Below are positions 25,471-36,779 of a stretch of 64,000 nucleotides of DNA, piece after piece (position 1 is the stretch's first letter; each line of letters starts with the position of its first letter). Source of the DNA: Tachypleus tridentatus (lineage: Eukaryota; Arthropoda; Merostomata; Xiphosura; Limulidae); NCBI RefSeq assembly GCF_004210375.1, contig NC_134833.1:47114782-47178781 (forward strand), given 5' to 3'. Position numbers and translations under genes: made by a program. The notes under the pieces are model-generated. The model made no database searches, had not been told where the DNA came from, and saw nothing but the letters and a program-made list of their open reading frames with translations.

Positions 25471-25844
25471 TCCGGTAAACGTGCCTTGTAAAAACAAACA
25501 GAATTCAGTACTTTATTGTGTAGTGTTTATCGGCATTTATAACCTCAGTGAACCTTACATTTTAAGGTTTAAGATAAATATATCTTTAGAATAAAGAACT
25601 TATTCGTGCTTAAACACTCATCTATATGTATCAATGCTCTGGATTTTAAAAAAAGACTGATATATAGTACTTCGCCATAGTTTTTAGGTAGTTTGGAATT
25701 ATGTAAAGTGCGTCGAAATGTCGGAGAGTGTCTAGCGTGTTTTAAATTTCAGTGATATTCCGTTAACAATCGACAGTTACATTTATCAAAATAGCACAAC
25801 AGTAATGACCATAGTATATAATTCAAAAATATAGTTCAGAAACT

Positions 25845-26170
25845 GCAAAAGAAGCAGAAAAAATAAAGAAATGAACTGCAGGAAGAAAGAGCAGCAAGGC
25901 TAAAAGCTGTAAAAACTAGAAGACTAAAAGTTGAAGAACACAAAGACTTAACGGAATGAGGGAGGCAGGTGTAGAAAAAAAAATTGAGAACAAATGGAAG
26001 GAAAGAGGAAGAAGAAGGAAAGGATTACAGATGACAACCCATCACTATAATCCTTTTTTTTTCAGTTATGAGTCACAAATAATCTATGATACTGGGGGTA
26101 TGATCACATTTTGTGAACACTTAACGGCAAAGAAATGGTTTAGTAAAACTGCTTCAATGTGTTAGTCTGG
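25845..26170 (+). other. Lysine/glutamate-rich broken frame, unrecognised
   Basis: Two overlapping frames give charged, coiled-coil-like peptide: LQEERAARLKAVKTRRLKVE at about 25,876-25,935 and REAGVEKKIENKWKERGRRR from 25,959. The first ends in a stop and the second is offset. This could be a processed-gene fragment, an old exon or chance purine-rich sequence. I recognise no family and assign no function. Confidence 0.2.
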
Positions 26171-26444
26171 TGGTAAAGTTTAGTTGCTTTTTCTTGTGGT
26201 ACAACCTGAACCATTAAACTCGTTCTTACAAGAAAGTAACGCAGAATATCAATAGTTTTAACCAAAATAAGGAAGTAAAACAGCTGTTTTTTTAATTACT
26301 TCCGTTAGAGCTACAAACATTTAAATAAGGCTACATGCTTACACTCAAAATGCAAGGCAAAGACTACAATACCATTGTAGGTTTACAAATCTGTTTCATG
26401 TGAAACTAAAAAGAAGAGACTATAATATTCCAGGAGTACGTTAT

Positions 26445-27765
26445 ATGGTTGGTTAGTTACCTTTTGGAATTTGTTGGTGTAAAACAATGCTCAAAATTAG
26501 TTTTAAAATTAAGTAGAAATAAAAAGGCCAATCACCCACAGAAAGATAAAAGCACAATCAAGATGTACAATGTCCCAATTGCGAATAATACCATCCCATC
26601 TCAGAGACTGATTATAAATTTCGTGCAAAGCTACACCAGAGCTATCTGCACGAAACGCCCTAACCATCTGGCCATGCCAGGCCATCTCTAAACCTTTAGA
26701 ATATACATTGCTATTTAGATTAGGTTTGTAATAGCAGCACGAAAGTAAAATGTGAGCAATTGGGACCTTAGTATAAAAAATAGCACATAAAAGAAAGATA
26801 TGCGTTAAAAACTGTGACCAATGCATAGCCTAGCCAGTACAACTTCCTTCTGTCCATTCTTACATAAACTAAATGGCTAAACAAGGTCAGTAAATTTGAT
26901 GTAGAAAAGATTATTGTGAATTTACTCACCCAAAATTGACTGTCAAGTGGCATGAAGCTGGGCCTTAATCACAGGATGATAGTTAATACATATATGGGAC
27001 AGGGACTAGTGTGACAGCACAAGAGTAGACAGCCTTCACTGCAGTGCCAGTATGCTCATTCCTTAGAATACCATTATTGCCAGGTATTCAAAAAAACCCG
27101 ATAAAATGGAAACTGGGCCACTTGTTTCAAAATATCTAAGAGAACAGGGCAATAATTAACGTTAAATGATTCCAGAGCCAATATAAAGCTAATAAAGTTA
27201 GTGTAAATAGTACGCTAATTGTGTTTCTTAGCTTCTATATGATTGAAGGCAAGAAACATAGCATACAGCCAAATAATACCAAAAGATGACAGCCTCAGCA
27301 GGTTTCAGGAATGTATGGAGAAAGACATGGAATGATAGGAATAGATCAAGGCCTTTGAATGTCCGACCAATGACAATAGAAACACCTAAAAGGATTAGAA
27401 ATATAAAGCTATACCTTACAGTTTAAATAACCTGTCTTGACTATGGAAGGCAGATGCGGCATTGTAAAACATCGGCAGAAAACATAATTTCTTCTTTGGA
27501 AATGGAGGTGTTGCACAGCAGGAGCACCTTGGCTAGAGAAATTGGCGAGGATCTTCAACTTGGGAATATTTTATAAATCTCTCTGAACAATCACTCCTTG
27601 AGAGGAATTCAATGTAGCATTGGTAGTGTCTTCAATAAATATATCCTCAAAGATCTTCACCTTAAGGAGGAGTTTATTATCTTTTGGTGTAAATGTTTCC
27701 ACCAAGATCTCCACAGAGCATACCTTCTTTACAGTAGACAAGCCCCTTTAATCCCTTCTGAATAA
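26445..27765 (-). pseudogene. RNase H-bearing LINE remnant, copy 3 (ORF1 joined to RNase H)
   Basis: On the minus strand, 27,760-27,400 encodes ORF1-type sequence (VKIFEDIFIEDTTNATLNSS, then YISNPFRCFYC, the start of a zinc knuckle). The next recognisable block, at about 27,260, is already the RNase H core (CMLCFLPSII..KLRNT, then ISVLFTLTLLALYWLWNH). Endonuclease and RT are therefore missing. The 3' tail ends at 26,445 with the reverse complement of 'aactaaccaacca', matching the LINE tail at 22.9 kb. Many stops. A shortened SINE-A lies within the 3' part. Confidence 0.68.
26612..26694 (-). mobile_element. SINE-A with large internal deletion
   Basis: Joins the SINE-A tail ('aaatttcgtgcaaagctaca', 'gagctatctgcac') directly to its head ('aacgccctaaccatctggcc', 'atgccaggcc'). 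About 190 bp of body between them is missing. It lies in the 3' part of the minus-strand LINE. Confidence 0.65.
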
Positions 27766-28439
27766 AAAGTTATTTGATAAGTCATTAGGTCACTTTCTTA
27801 TCAAGTAGATACATATCTTGTGCAGTTTTATGAGTTTATGCAAAACAAGCCAATTGGCCATAGCCTTATAACCACTGTTTGGCTCATTTCGGATAAAAAT
27901 CAATGAACACGATCTCGACATTAACTCATAAATTTGGATGTCTTTCTCAGTCGTTATCCATTACGGACTATCGAGTTAACTAAATTAGACACAACTACTA
28001 AATCTGTCATTAACCTTTCTTTACGTAAACTACATGAGTAATTACAATATTGGTTTTATATTATAATTATTATATATTATTATTTATATTATAGAAAAAC
28101 GAACTTAGTGTTTTAGTACTGCACAATGGCAACTGTCATTATAAATACTACCATCTTCTGTAAGGTGTTACGTATTGCAATTTATTTCAGACGAGTCACT
28201 AATTTATTACGTTAGGTATGACAGGGTGTCACTATTTCAAGAAACAACAGAAATTTGAATTTAGAAGTTAATTAAATATTAATATTTATCAAATTAATAC
28301 ATTTGCCAACAAGTCTGATACACAAAATTTGTTTTTAAACACAAACATATTTTAATATATAAAAAGTAATACACAAAAATAATAAAAGTAACCTAACGAT
28401 AATAAAATTACACAGTGTGTGAGAGTGCTTAAATACAAG

Positions 28440-28900
28440 TGTTATCTTTTTATCTTAAAACGGTAAATTATCATATCACTGAAATGTTCTTTAAACATTG
28501 GGATGGATTTCAAAAAGGTACAGAAATTTCCTTATTAAGTTTTACAGCCAATTGACATGTATGAAAAGTTTTAATAAGTGAGAAACATTTTGCTTGATTT
28601 CTTTCGCCATAATTTTGTTATACGTCTTGTTCACAACTAAATGACCTCCTATAGGAATTTCATGGGCTACCTACAATACTGCAGAATGATATGCTTTAGG
28701 AACAACGATTTGATAAACTTCAGCTTCGTCCTCGGAAGCAGAAACATTTAGTGGTCTCCATTATCCCATGAGCACACTACTTTTGAAAAAAAGTTATCAT
28801 TTGTATTTTTTTCCAATTCATTCTTTGGGAGTGCATTTTCAAATAGTGATGAGATATACAGATACGTTTTTCCTCATGGATCAGTCTGCTTTTAACAAAT
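28440..28900 (-). pseudogene. Gypsy integrase N-terminal zinc-finger remnant (copy A)
   Basis: The minus strand reads QIVVPKAYHSAVL, then VAHEIPIGGHLVVNKTYNKI near 28,640-28,700, then FHTCQL near 28,555. This is the H-H-C-C zinc-binding arrangement at the start of gypsy integrases, with the usual Trp-Pro-Gly segment lost. The segment before it (about 28,720-28,790) resembles the connector between RNase H and integrase. Stops and a frame change make it a pseudogene. It belongs to a different gypsy lineage from the 7-9.5 kb element. Confidence 0.7.
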
Positions 28901-31160
28901 GGAATTTTACCAGGTGAACTAAATCTCTTTCATGTCCATCATTGTCAACCATAAAGATCCATGTCAGACCCAAAAAATGTCTATAATAAATCTATAATAT
29001 CGTCCTCTGAACACATGTTTATCATCACGTTTTGGCTAAATTTCTTAGCCTAAGCTCAAGTTACATTACACGAGAGAAACTCTTATCAATTATCCTTAAT
29101 AACATTACCCTTAGATGAAGATAGTGACCGACTCACTACCCCTTTTAAGTTCGACAACAACTTTACCCATATAAATTTTATGTACTAACATAAAAACAAT
29201 ACTATTTATAACAACGGCTATTACTAATGATTATTACAAATAATGATTTGTATACAACAGTTTTATCAAGTTACAGACAACACTGTTGTATGCGGTACAG
29301 AACTAAATTTTTTATCGACGATCCAAGTCTCCGACAAGCAAATTAATTCTAAGTTGATAGTGTTGCACGTAGCTTGAGATAACGACGTCTTCTTGACTAA
29401 CCTCACACCAGTTAAAAGTTCATTTCTTAAAGAAGGAAATATTTAGTCTCCTCATTGGAATAAAAACGTCTACGTTGTTAGCTGAAATTGAACGGTTTGT
29501 AATATTCGAATTCTATAACGTTCCTCATCAAATTCTGTGGTTTTATGACTAATACACGTTAATCTCAGGTATAGCTTCATAGGCCAGTGGCGTACCACTG
29601 TACCTGTCCAATAATGTTACCATTTCTTTGGCTAGACATTTTTATACAAATTACGCAAATTTGTAGAACTTTCGACAAATTTTCTCACACATTTTCGTCA
29701 AGCAAGTATTGTTAATTTTTACACTTACGAATTTTCTGCACAGTTCGAGACCAGGCGGGACTTGCGCAATATATATTCAACAATATATGTCACATGCAGA
29801 AAAGAAAATATACAGAAATAAGTTTAGGCATTATAATAAACTTATAGCGGTAAATCCATTACACTTCTTATTCCAATTAGCCTACAAACTCATGAAACAA
29901 GTTTCTTTCTAAAAATCGATCGTAAAATGAAATTCAAAATAACACAAAACCAGTTTCACAAGTTAATATTTAATCAGCATTTCCTTGGATTTCAGTACTG
30001 CTTCAAATAGTCTTGGAATGTTTTAATTGAGCTTGTTTGCCTAGATATTACTAAGTAATTGACAGTCATCCTTCTTTGAATACGTCAAAATGTTCATCTC
30101 AGTTGTTTGACTTATGATATTTTGTTAATAGATTTAATTCAGTCCATAAATTTGCGATCGCATTGATATCCATCTGTAAACGGCCTGGCCCTTCCATAAC
30201 ACCAATCCTCTTATTTCGAAGTTATATTTTAACGTCTGCACAACTGCAGAAAAGCTTGGCATAATAATAGATAAGTTACACACGCAAACGAGAAATTGCT
30301 CTCTTTCTACCAGAAATATTAACTAAATGTTAACAGAATTTCAAGCAAATTCCATAACAAGTCAAATGTGTAATTATCTCTTTATGCAAATCACTAGGTA
30401 AACCTTACTTAAAATAGTTTTATTATCTTTATCTGAAAAAGGATATTAATTTACTGTAAAGGCTTTAGGGTGGGATACTCATGTGACAGAAAGCTACTAT
30501 GTGTTTTCTGTATTCCCACTAAATAAATTTTATAAAATTGTTTTTATACTTTATTTTGGTTTAAAAATTAAAATATAAGTTTAGCAAGTCACCATGATTC
30601 ACTTATTTTAGTTATTCACGGGTCAGAATGATTTATAAAAAACATCTCTTCCACCCGCACTATAAATTATTACTGTATCATGAGAAATGTTGTAAATAAA
30701 AAAGTAATTCACTCATGTGGTATAAAGTTCTAAGGGTTTATAGCCCGTTAGACACAGAATGTGTTGTATGTATTACAATGCTTTCTTTTTTTACAACAGT
30801 TTGTGTTTAAAAAGAAGATTTACTAAAATAGGGTAAGATTTTAACAAAAGATTTCTTGTACTGAGAATATTGTCTTTACACAATCTTTTTTTTTTAAATT
30901 GTTGGCTTGAAGATCGTAAAACTACTTTCGAGCTGAAATATTTTATTTAGTTTTTATATTTTCTCTTGTTTACATTTTGTAGATTGACTGCAAACCTGAA
31001 ATGTCCATAGAGGTATATATAAAGATCTATTCACCCTATTTTTCACAACATACTAAACATTTCCTTTAGTTTAGTTTTGACTATAGTTTGTGTTTGACAA
31101 ATACAAAATGCTGTTTTCTACATGATTTTCCAGTCACGACATGATATCTTATGAAGGAAT
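28901..31160. other. Copy A segment absent from copy B; no gene recognised
   Basis: Together with what follows to 32,428 this has no counterpart in copy B. AT-rich, with short frames only (for example about 67 codons at 29,709-29,912). I recognise no transposon ends. Part may be further decayed gypsy or Penelope sequence. Confidence 0.4.
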
Positions 31161-31161
31161 T

Positions 31162-31420
31162 TGGGGGCTCTTTTCCCTTTTTGCGACTCAAAATCTGAAG
31201 GTCGAGGGTTGAAATGGCCGCTCCACAAAAACATGCTCGCCCTTTCATCAGTGGAGGTGTTATAAGCTACGGTCAATTCCATTATGCGTTGATAAAAATG
31301 TAGCCAAACATTTGACGATAGCTTGTGATTTATAACTGCGTACCCTGTGGTCTTTCTCTGCGAAATTAAGGACGGCTAACTCAAATGGTTTGCGTGTACT
31401 TTGCGCAAAATTCAAAAATC
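31162..31420 (+). mobile_element. SINE-A, old copy
   Basis: Recognisable by 'acatgctcgccctttcatca', 'ttataagctacggtcaattc', 'gaaattaaggacggctaact' and the 'ttgcgcaaaattcaaaaatc' tail. The tRNA-like head is strongly diverged. This is among the most degraded copies in the window. Confidence 0.7.
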
Positions 31421-31769
31421 ACAGTCCCCTTTTGTGTAGTATTTTACCGCAAAAACCTTCACCTCAATTACGTAAGCCTTGTACAGGTGTGAAACGTTTA
31501 GTGAGCAACAGAATCTAACGGACAACTCGAATCACTGACAGACATTTCTATTTACACACTAAATCTTTCCATCCTTCTAAGCACAAACACACCATTTCTA
31601 TATGACAATTTCTTCGTTTGAAACGTCTTTGCTCCGACAACGCTAATTTCAAATGTAAACGAAATGACATGACTCGGCATTTTAGAAATCAGAACTACCC
31701 CAACAACACCGTTGAGAAGGTTAAACTTTACACGTTAATTTTGTAACAAGTTGGCTGCCTCCACTTTAA

Positions 31770-31877
31770 AAGCCCCCGTTAAGTCTACGGATATACATTC
31801 CTAAAATCAGGGGTTCGATACCCCACGGTGGACTCAGCAGATAGCCCGATGTGGCTTTGCCATAAGAAAACACACAT
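31770..31877 (+). mobile_element. SINE-B
   Basis: Head 'agcccccgttaagtctacgg', B box 'ggggttcgataccccacggt', body 'ggactcagcagatagcccga' and tail 'cataagaaaacacaca'. One of the better kept SINE-B copies. It lies in the part of copy A that is missing from copy B. Confidence 0.8.
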
Positions 31878-32129
31878 CCATTTTAAAAACAAACTACATG
31901 GTGACAGTTTATTAAGTCCTTAAATACCATCCTTTCTCCAGACAAATAACAGAATTATCTAACGCAACTTTGTCTTACTAATAAGACACAACACATCTCG
32001 CGAAACTTTTACCATCCCACACTTAATTTCTTTTAAACGTTAGAGGAATATGAAAGACTACCTAGAACATTCCAAATAACAGACTGTGCATCATCTTCTG
32101 TGGGTGGACCACCTATTCGCTTTACATAC

Positions 32130-32560
32130 GATTATATCACGAACTGATTGACTCTCTCCAGTTCTATCTTTCACGTGAAAGGTCATTTCACCTCTACATC
32201 AGTGTGCAGTACTTATTGCATTCACTGTGGTAAATGTAAACAACTATACACTGTGGAAATTATACGCAGATTAGATGACAGATTCCGTAAACATTTCCTA
32301 CTTGTACGCAACGGCACTCCTTCACCACGTAGTTTCTAACGGCTTCAACTCCCTGGATTATAAACGTAATTAATGACAGGAATCCACTTGTTTTATTACA
32401 TACCCCCACAACAACTATGATTCCAATAGCCTAGAACATAAACTAAATTATCTTACACACGGAATTAATAAACCTTTTTCTTTTAACTAATTTCTAGCAT
32501 CCGTCTAGGTATCTTTACCCCCCACGTTATCTTTTCACCGTCTGCTAATAGTTCCCAAAT
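32130..32560 (+). pseudogene. Penelope-like element, GIY-YIG endonuclease end (copy A)
   Basis: Frames at 32,148-32,339 give YCIHCGKCKQLYTVEIIRRL followed by DDRFRKHFLLVRNGTPSPRS. This matches the C-terminal GIY-YIG nuclease of Penelope-like retroelements: a Cys-rich lead, the GIY/YIG-like 'LYTVE', and the Arg of 'RLDDRF-RKH'. A following frame near 32,432-32,490 (LEHKLNY, HGINK with gaps) fits the C-terminal tail. Upstream RT sequence is not seen, so the element is 5' truncated. Only the terminal part is shared with copy B. Confidence 0.72.
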
Positions 32561-33779
32561 TATTTTTGCTGTTCTTAAGCTGCCATTTGATCATTTCACG
32601 AATTGATGATTATTAGTTTTCTGTTTTATTTCAAATTTTGAAATCCTATTTGTACCATTTTAATATTTGTTCTGTTTGGAATTCTTTCCAGAACTACATC
32701 AACAATGTTCATTATAAACATGCTCCACGCAGTACGAACGTCATTTACAGTCTCTTCATTGTAATCCCTCAACGAATTTGTCTAGCCTATTTATTCTTTG
32801 CAACTCATTTTAAAACTGCCTGTTGTAAGGCTTTTGTTCGAACATTGCAAAGTAGTATAAAGTTTTTTGTTAAATATGTGTGTTTATACTTATTTTGAAC
32901 ATGCTTTTATTGTTTTAATATTTTTAAACGTCTTACGGTCTTTTCTACTGCTTGTCGTTTTTAATAGCTTAATATTATTTTGATTTACAGGTGAAAGTTT
33001 CGACTGTGATGTGATTCTATTTAAAGCTTCTTCTCATTTGAAGATCTTCGTTAAACCTAACGGAACTTAATTTTAAAAGTAAAAAATAAAAGGAATTTTT
33101 AAATATATTTATTTGGTTACAAGTCAACAGACAAAAAAATAGCTTTCCTTCTTGTTTATTATCTTGGTTTATTTTCAAGACTTGTATTGAAACAATATCT
33201 TACAATTAACGGTTCTATAGCATTGTTACCACTACAGAACTTTAAACTCAATCTAGCGAAAATCTATTTTGTAAATAACGTTTATTCGGGAAGTAGTTGA
33301 AAATTTTGAGTCAAATATGGGAAGGAGAACCAAATACATCAAGAAAAAAGATACAACAGTGTTGCTGCTGTTTAGTTCCATCTTGGTATGCAGTATTTAT
33401 TTGATTGATTGATTTATTTTCTTTGCTTTATATTTCACCTAAACTACAATCATTCTTATTAAGCCTAACTATTTGTATACGCTTTGGAACTATAAGACTT
33501 TATTCTGTACAATATAATTCACTTACGTCTTTATTGTTGTTATTTCTGATATTATTATGAATGATTATTTATTTTGATAACTGAAAGATGATCACGTATT
33601 TTAATAATTACATATTATAGAAAAGTGATATCAACAGAGAACGAAGTTAACTTTACAATGAGTTTATTCTTTTACAATTAATTATATTGTATGTTCTTTG
33701 TTAAAATTGTTCGCGCAGTCACGGTATTAAAAGTATTATAATTTGAGATAATTTCAGTAATTAGCTCTCTCTCTTCTTT
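32561..33779 (+). other. Penelope element 3' flank and unassigned DNA, shared with copy B
   Basis: Non-coding and closely related to 59,330-60,275, for example 'aaacatgctccacgcagtac' in both. The strand refers to the preceding element. No gene is supported; the 86-codon frame at 32,638-32,898 is interrupted in copy B. Confidence 0.5.
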
Positions 33780-34062
33780 CATGCTCGGCGTGGCCAGGTG
33801 GGTTAAGGCGTGCGACTCAGTATCTGAAGCTCACGGGTTCGCATCCCCGTCGCGCCAAACATACTCGCCCTTTTAGATGTGGGGGCGTGAAAATGTTACG
33901 GTCAATCCCCCTATTCATTGGTAAAAGAGTAGCCCAAGAATTGGCGGTGGGTGGTGAGGACTAGCTGCCTTCCTTCTGGTCTTACACTGCTAAATTAGGG
34001 ACGGCTAGCGCAGATAATCCACGAGTAGCTTCGCGCGAAATTCAAAAACAAAACAAACAAAC
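33780..34062 (+). mobile_element. SINE-A, near full length (copy A only)
   Basis: Starts 'atgctcggcgtggccaggtg' (A box), B box 'cacgggttcgcatccc', full body and an 'aaaacaaaacaaacaaac' tail. A 27-28 bp near-repeat lies on each side ('attgtatgttctttgttaaa' at 33,686 and 'attgtatgtcatttgttaaa' at 34,074). Copy B has a single version of that repeat and no SINE. Confidence 0.88.
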
Positions 34063-34599
34063 TTTTGCAACAGATTGTATGTCATTTGTTAAAATTTTCG
34101 TCAAATAAAATGTCAAAAATTAAAAATATAACCATTACATTCTAATATATTATGATTTTTTAAAATTTCTAAATTAACACAAAAGTAGTAAGAAAATTAT
34201 ATAATATAATAGTCATATAATAATTATATTATAATAAAATAAATAATATTTTACGCTGTGTTTTGGAGATTTAGAACAAAGTTACTTTCGAGAAGTGTGG
34301 CACAAAACTGCCAAAACGAGTATATACAGTCATGTGAGAAAGTTAGGACACCCTATGAAAGCCTGTGTATTTTTTGTAACATTTTTGGATATATAGATAT
34401 TTAATCTTAATTTTAGCAGCTGGTTTCGAGTGTGTGTGTGTGTGCCTGTCTTGTGTAAGTCGGTACGGCCACGGCCATTCGGCCGTACTGTGTTCGGCCG
34501 CGGTCCATGCGCTTTGTGGTGCCCGCAGCCTCGCTACCCTCGGCAGTGATAGACGCCTTTAATTCTGCTGTCAGGTGTAGCCAGACTGAATGCTTACAG

Positions 34600-35240
34600 C
34601 ACTTTAGCGACGGCCGTTATGTGGCGATGCTGGCGTCGGTCCCTTGGAGGACCAGAGCGTGCCAGTGGAACCGGCCAGCCTGAACGTGAAGTGGATCACT
34701 CTCCGGTCGGTTCCTTACGAGATGCCACATGATGTGGTCAAGGAGGTGTTGTCGGCGTACGGAACAGTGTGCAAGATCGAACATGAGGCGCATCAGACAT
34801 GGACAACCGTGTGTATGGGGAACCGTCGTGTGTGTTTACACATGAAGACGCTGGTTACAAACTTTATTTCTGTGAATGGTTTCTGGGAATGCGTCGGCTG
34901 TGTCGTCGCTATGGCCCCGAGGGCCACTTTTGGCAGAGTGTCAGACCCTGCGATGTGGGACGTGTCTGGCCTATGGACATCTCAACAGTGCCTGCACTGT
35001 CACGTGTAGTGTTTGTGGTGACGGCCACACGACCTCGCGTTGCCAGAAGCGTGTGGCGACATATGCTTCGGTAGCTGTGGTTTCGTTGCCCAAGAGGGCA
35101 AGGGCGAAGAAGGCGGGAGTGGCAGCTCCTCCTACTGAGTCGTCCAATGCGGTGGGGTCCCCGAAGGGCGCCTGTTCCGGTGGCTGCAGCGTCCAGGGAG
35201 GGTGTGTTGCAGTCCCCTGAGGAGGTTCGCGTCTCGCCCA
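34600..35240 (+). pseudogene. Tx1-type LINE ORF1, CCHC zinc-knuckle protein remnant
   Basis: The first frame, from 34,644, reads an RNA-recognition-like segment (WITLRSVPYEMPHDVVKEVL). A shift then leads to two zinc knuckles at about 34,945-35,046: CGTCLAYGHLNSAC and CSVCGDGHTTSRC, with a degenerate third before them. Arginine/alanine-rich sequence follows. This protein would bind element RNA. At least two frameshifts separate the parts. Confidence 0.65.
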
Positions 35241-35517
35241 CCCAGATTGCGGTGGCTGCATCCTCTGGGGAAGTGGGTGGCGCCTCGGGTGCTGTTCGGG
35301 TGGAGAGCTCTCTGTGGAGGCTTCGGTCCATCCTTCGGGCCGGGCTTGGATGGTGCCCCTGTGGGGGGTTCAGCACGTGCAGCGGTGGTGGTCAGATGTC
35401 GGCGGCCACTGCTGTAGAGGAGGGGCGGTCAGGTAGCCTCAAGAGGCTTCATGCCTCCCTGCCTTCGTCAACTTTGTTGAAGCAGCAGCATCACCAACTT
35501 CTCCACTCTGTTGGTTG

Positions 35518-36160
35518 ATGGATTTTCCTGCATTACGCTTAACATCCAGGGGATGCATAGCATTGCTAAGCAATTTACGCATTCTCCCTGTTCAACCACT
35601 TTGCAGTTGATGCTATAATTTTGCAGGAGACCCATTTTGCCTCTCGGAGGACCATTTTTCTTTTTTCCTCCCGTTGACCTGTCCATGGCTTCTGGTCATT
35701 TGGCACTACAAGTTCACGGTGGGTGGGGACCCTTTTCCCACCACATTTTAATGGAACCATCCTCGCATGACATACTGATGCTGAGGGGCGGGTGGTGTAT
35801 GTTGATGTTGTCGTTAGGGTCGTAAGATTCGGATTGTCAATGTCTATGCACCTGCCCAGTCTGAGGAGCGGGAGGCCTTCTTCTCGGGCTTGGACAGGTT
35901 CATGGTTACACACGCCGATATCATCCTTGGTGGCCACTTCAACTGCGTCTTGGATTCTCACCTAGACAAGATTGGGGTTGATGCTCTTTCTGGTGATTGG
36001 TATACATGGTCTCTGCGTGAGGTCCTGTCGGATTTCGACTTTTCTGATGTCTGGCGGGCACTGCATGGGTCTGCTTTTGTGGCTACCTGGACAAGTCAGG
36101 GTGTTTCTTGTCACCTTGACAGATTCTATGTGACACCTGGCCTTCGGCATAGCCTCGGCA
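35518..36160 (+). pseudogene. Tx1-type LINE ORF2, apurinic-like endonuclease remnant
   Basis: DAIILQETHFASRR at 35,609-35,650 holds the catalytic Glu region of EEP nucleases. After a frameshift, RIVNVYAPAQSEEREAFF (from 35,827) and ADIILGGHFNCVLDSHLDKI (35,908-35,967) carry the nuclease core, with the usual GDFN Asp changed to His. SDVWRALHG and HLDRFYVT (to about 36,135) complete it. Target-DNA nicking would be lost. Confidence 0.7.
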
Positions 36161-36779
36161 GGGCTGCTGTTTATCGGGTTGGGAATGTCTCATTTTACGT
36201 GTCTGTCCATCGGGCGTTTCTCACCACATTCTGGGATTTTGTCCCTGTTTTACGGGGCCCCAGTGTGTGTGGCGGCTCAACGTCTCCCTCCTTGCCGAAG
36301 ATGAGGTTGGAGATGCTTTGCTTGCCCTTGTTTGGGAGCTCTGTTCTGTTGTGTCTGTCACCGGGTCTTGATGGGTGGGTCTCGAGGAGGCCTGTGCCTC
36401 CTTGCTGAGGCAACCTGGCATCCGTCTTTCGCGAGCCTGCTGCCTGGCCTTGCAGGGCAAGCAGGACACCTTGGCTGCCTTGCTTCGTGGCGGTCCGATA
36501 AATCGCTGAGTTCTCTCGAACATTAAGACACTCTGTAGGGACATCGATTTGGATTATTCCAAACTGTTCCATGCGGCGTGTGGCGACATATGCTTCGGTG
36601 GTCGCTCAATCCGAAAACTGCAACCAGGGTTCCGCTGTGCAAGGCATGAGAGGTGGCTAAGACCCATTACATCTCCAGTCTGGTATTGGAGAAATGTCAA
36701 TAGTCATCTGACATCTCCAACATTCTGCATGCGTGCCTCGGCTACTATAGCAGTTTATTTTCGGCTTCACCCGTAGAAG
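36161..36779 (+). pseudogene. Tx1-type LINE ORF2, linker between endonuclease and RT (scrambled)
   Basis: Frames shift several times here and only short stretches look like LINE ORF2. About 20 bp ('gtgtggcgacatatgcttcg' at 36,580-36,600) repeats ORF1 sequence at 35,055-35,075, which may be a rearrangement inside the element. No separate gene is supported. Confidence 0.4.

Noticed and set aside
33780-33860. tRNA-like sequence with A and B boxes (also at 14.9, 48.2, 57.7 kb)
   Set aside because: Part of a dispersed SINE with a constant downstream body and (AAAC)n tail. The cloverleaf is incomplete.
34909-35376. 155-codon minus-strand frame, and several other minus-strand frames over 34.9-38.9 kb
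   Set aside because: Antisense shadows of the GC-rich LINE; long chance frames are expected at that composition.
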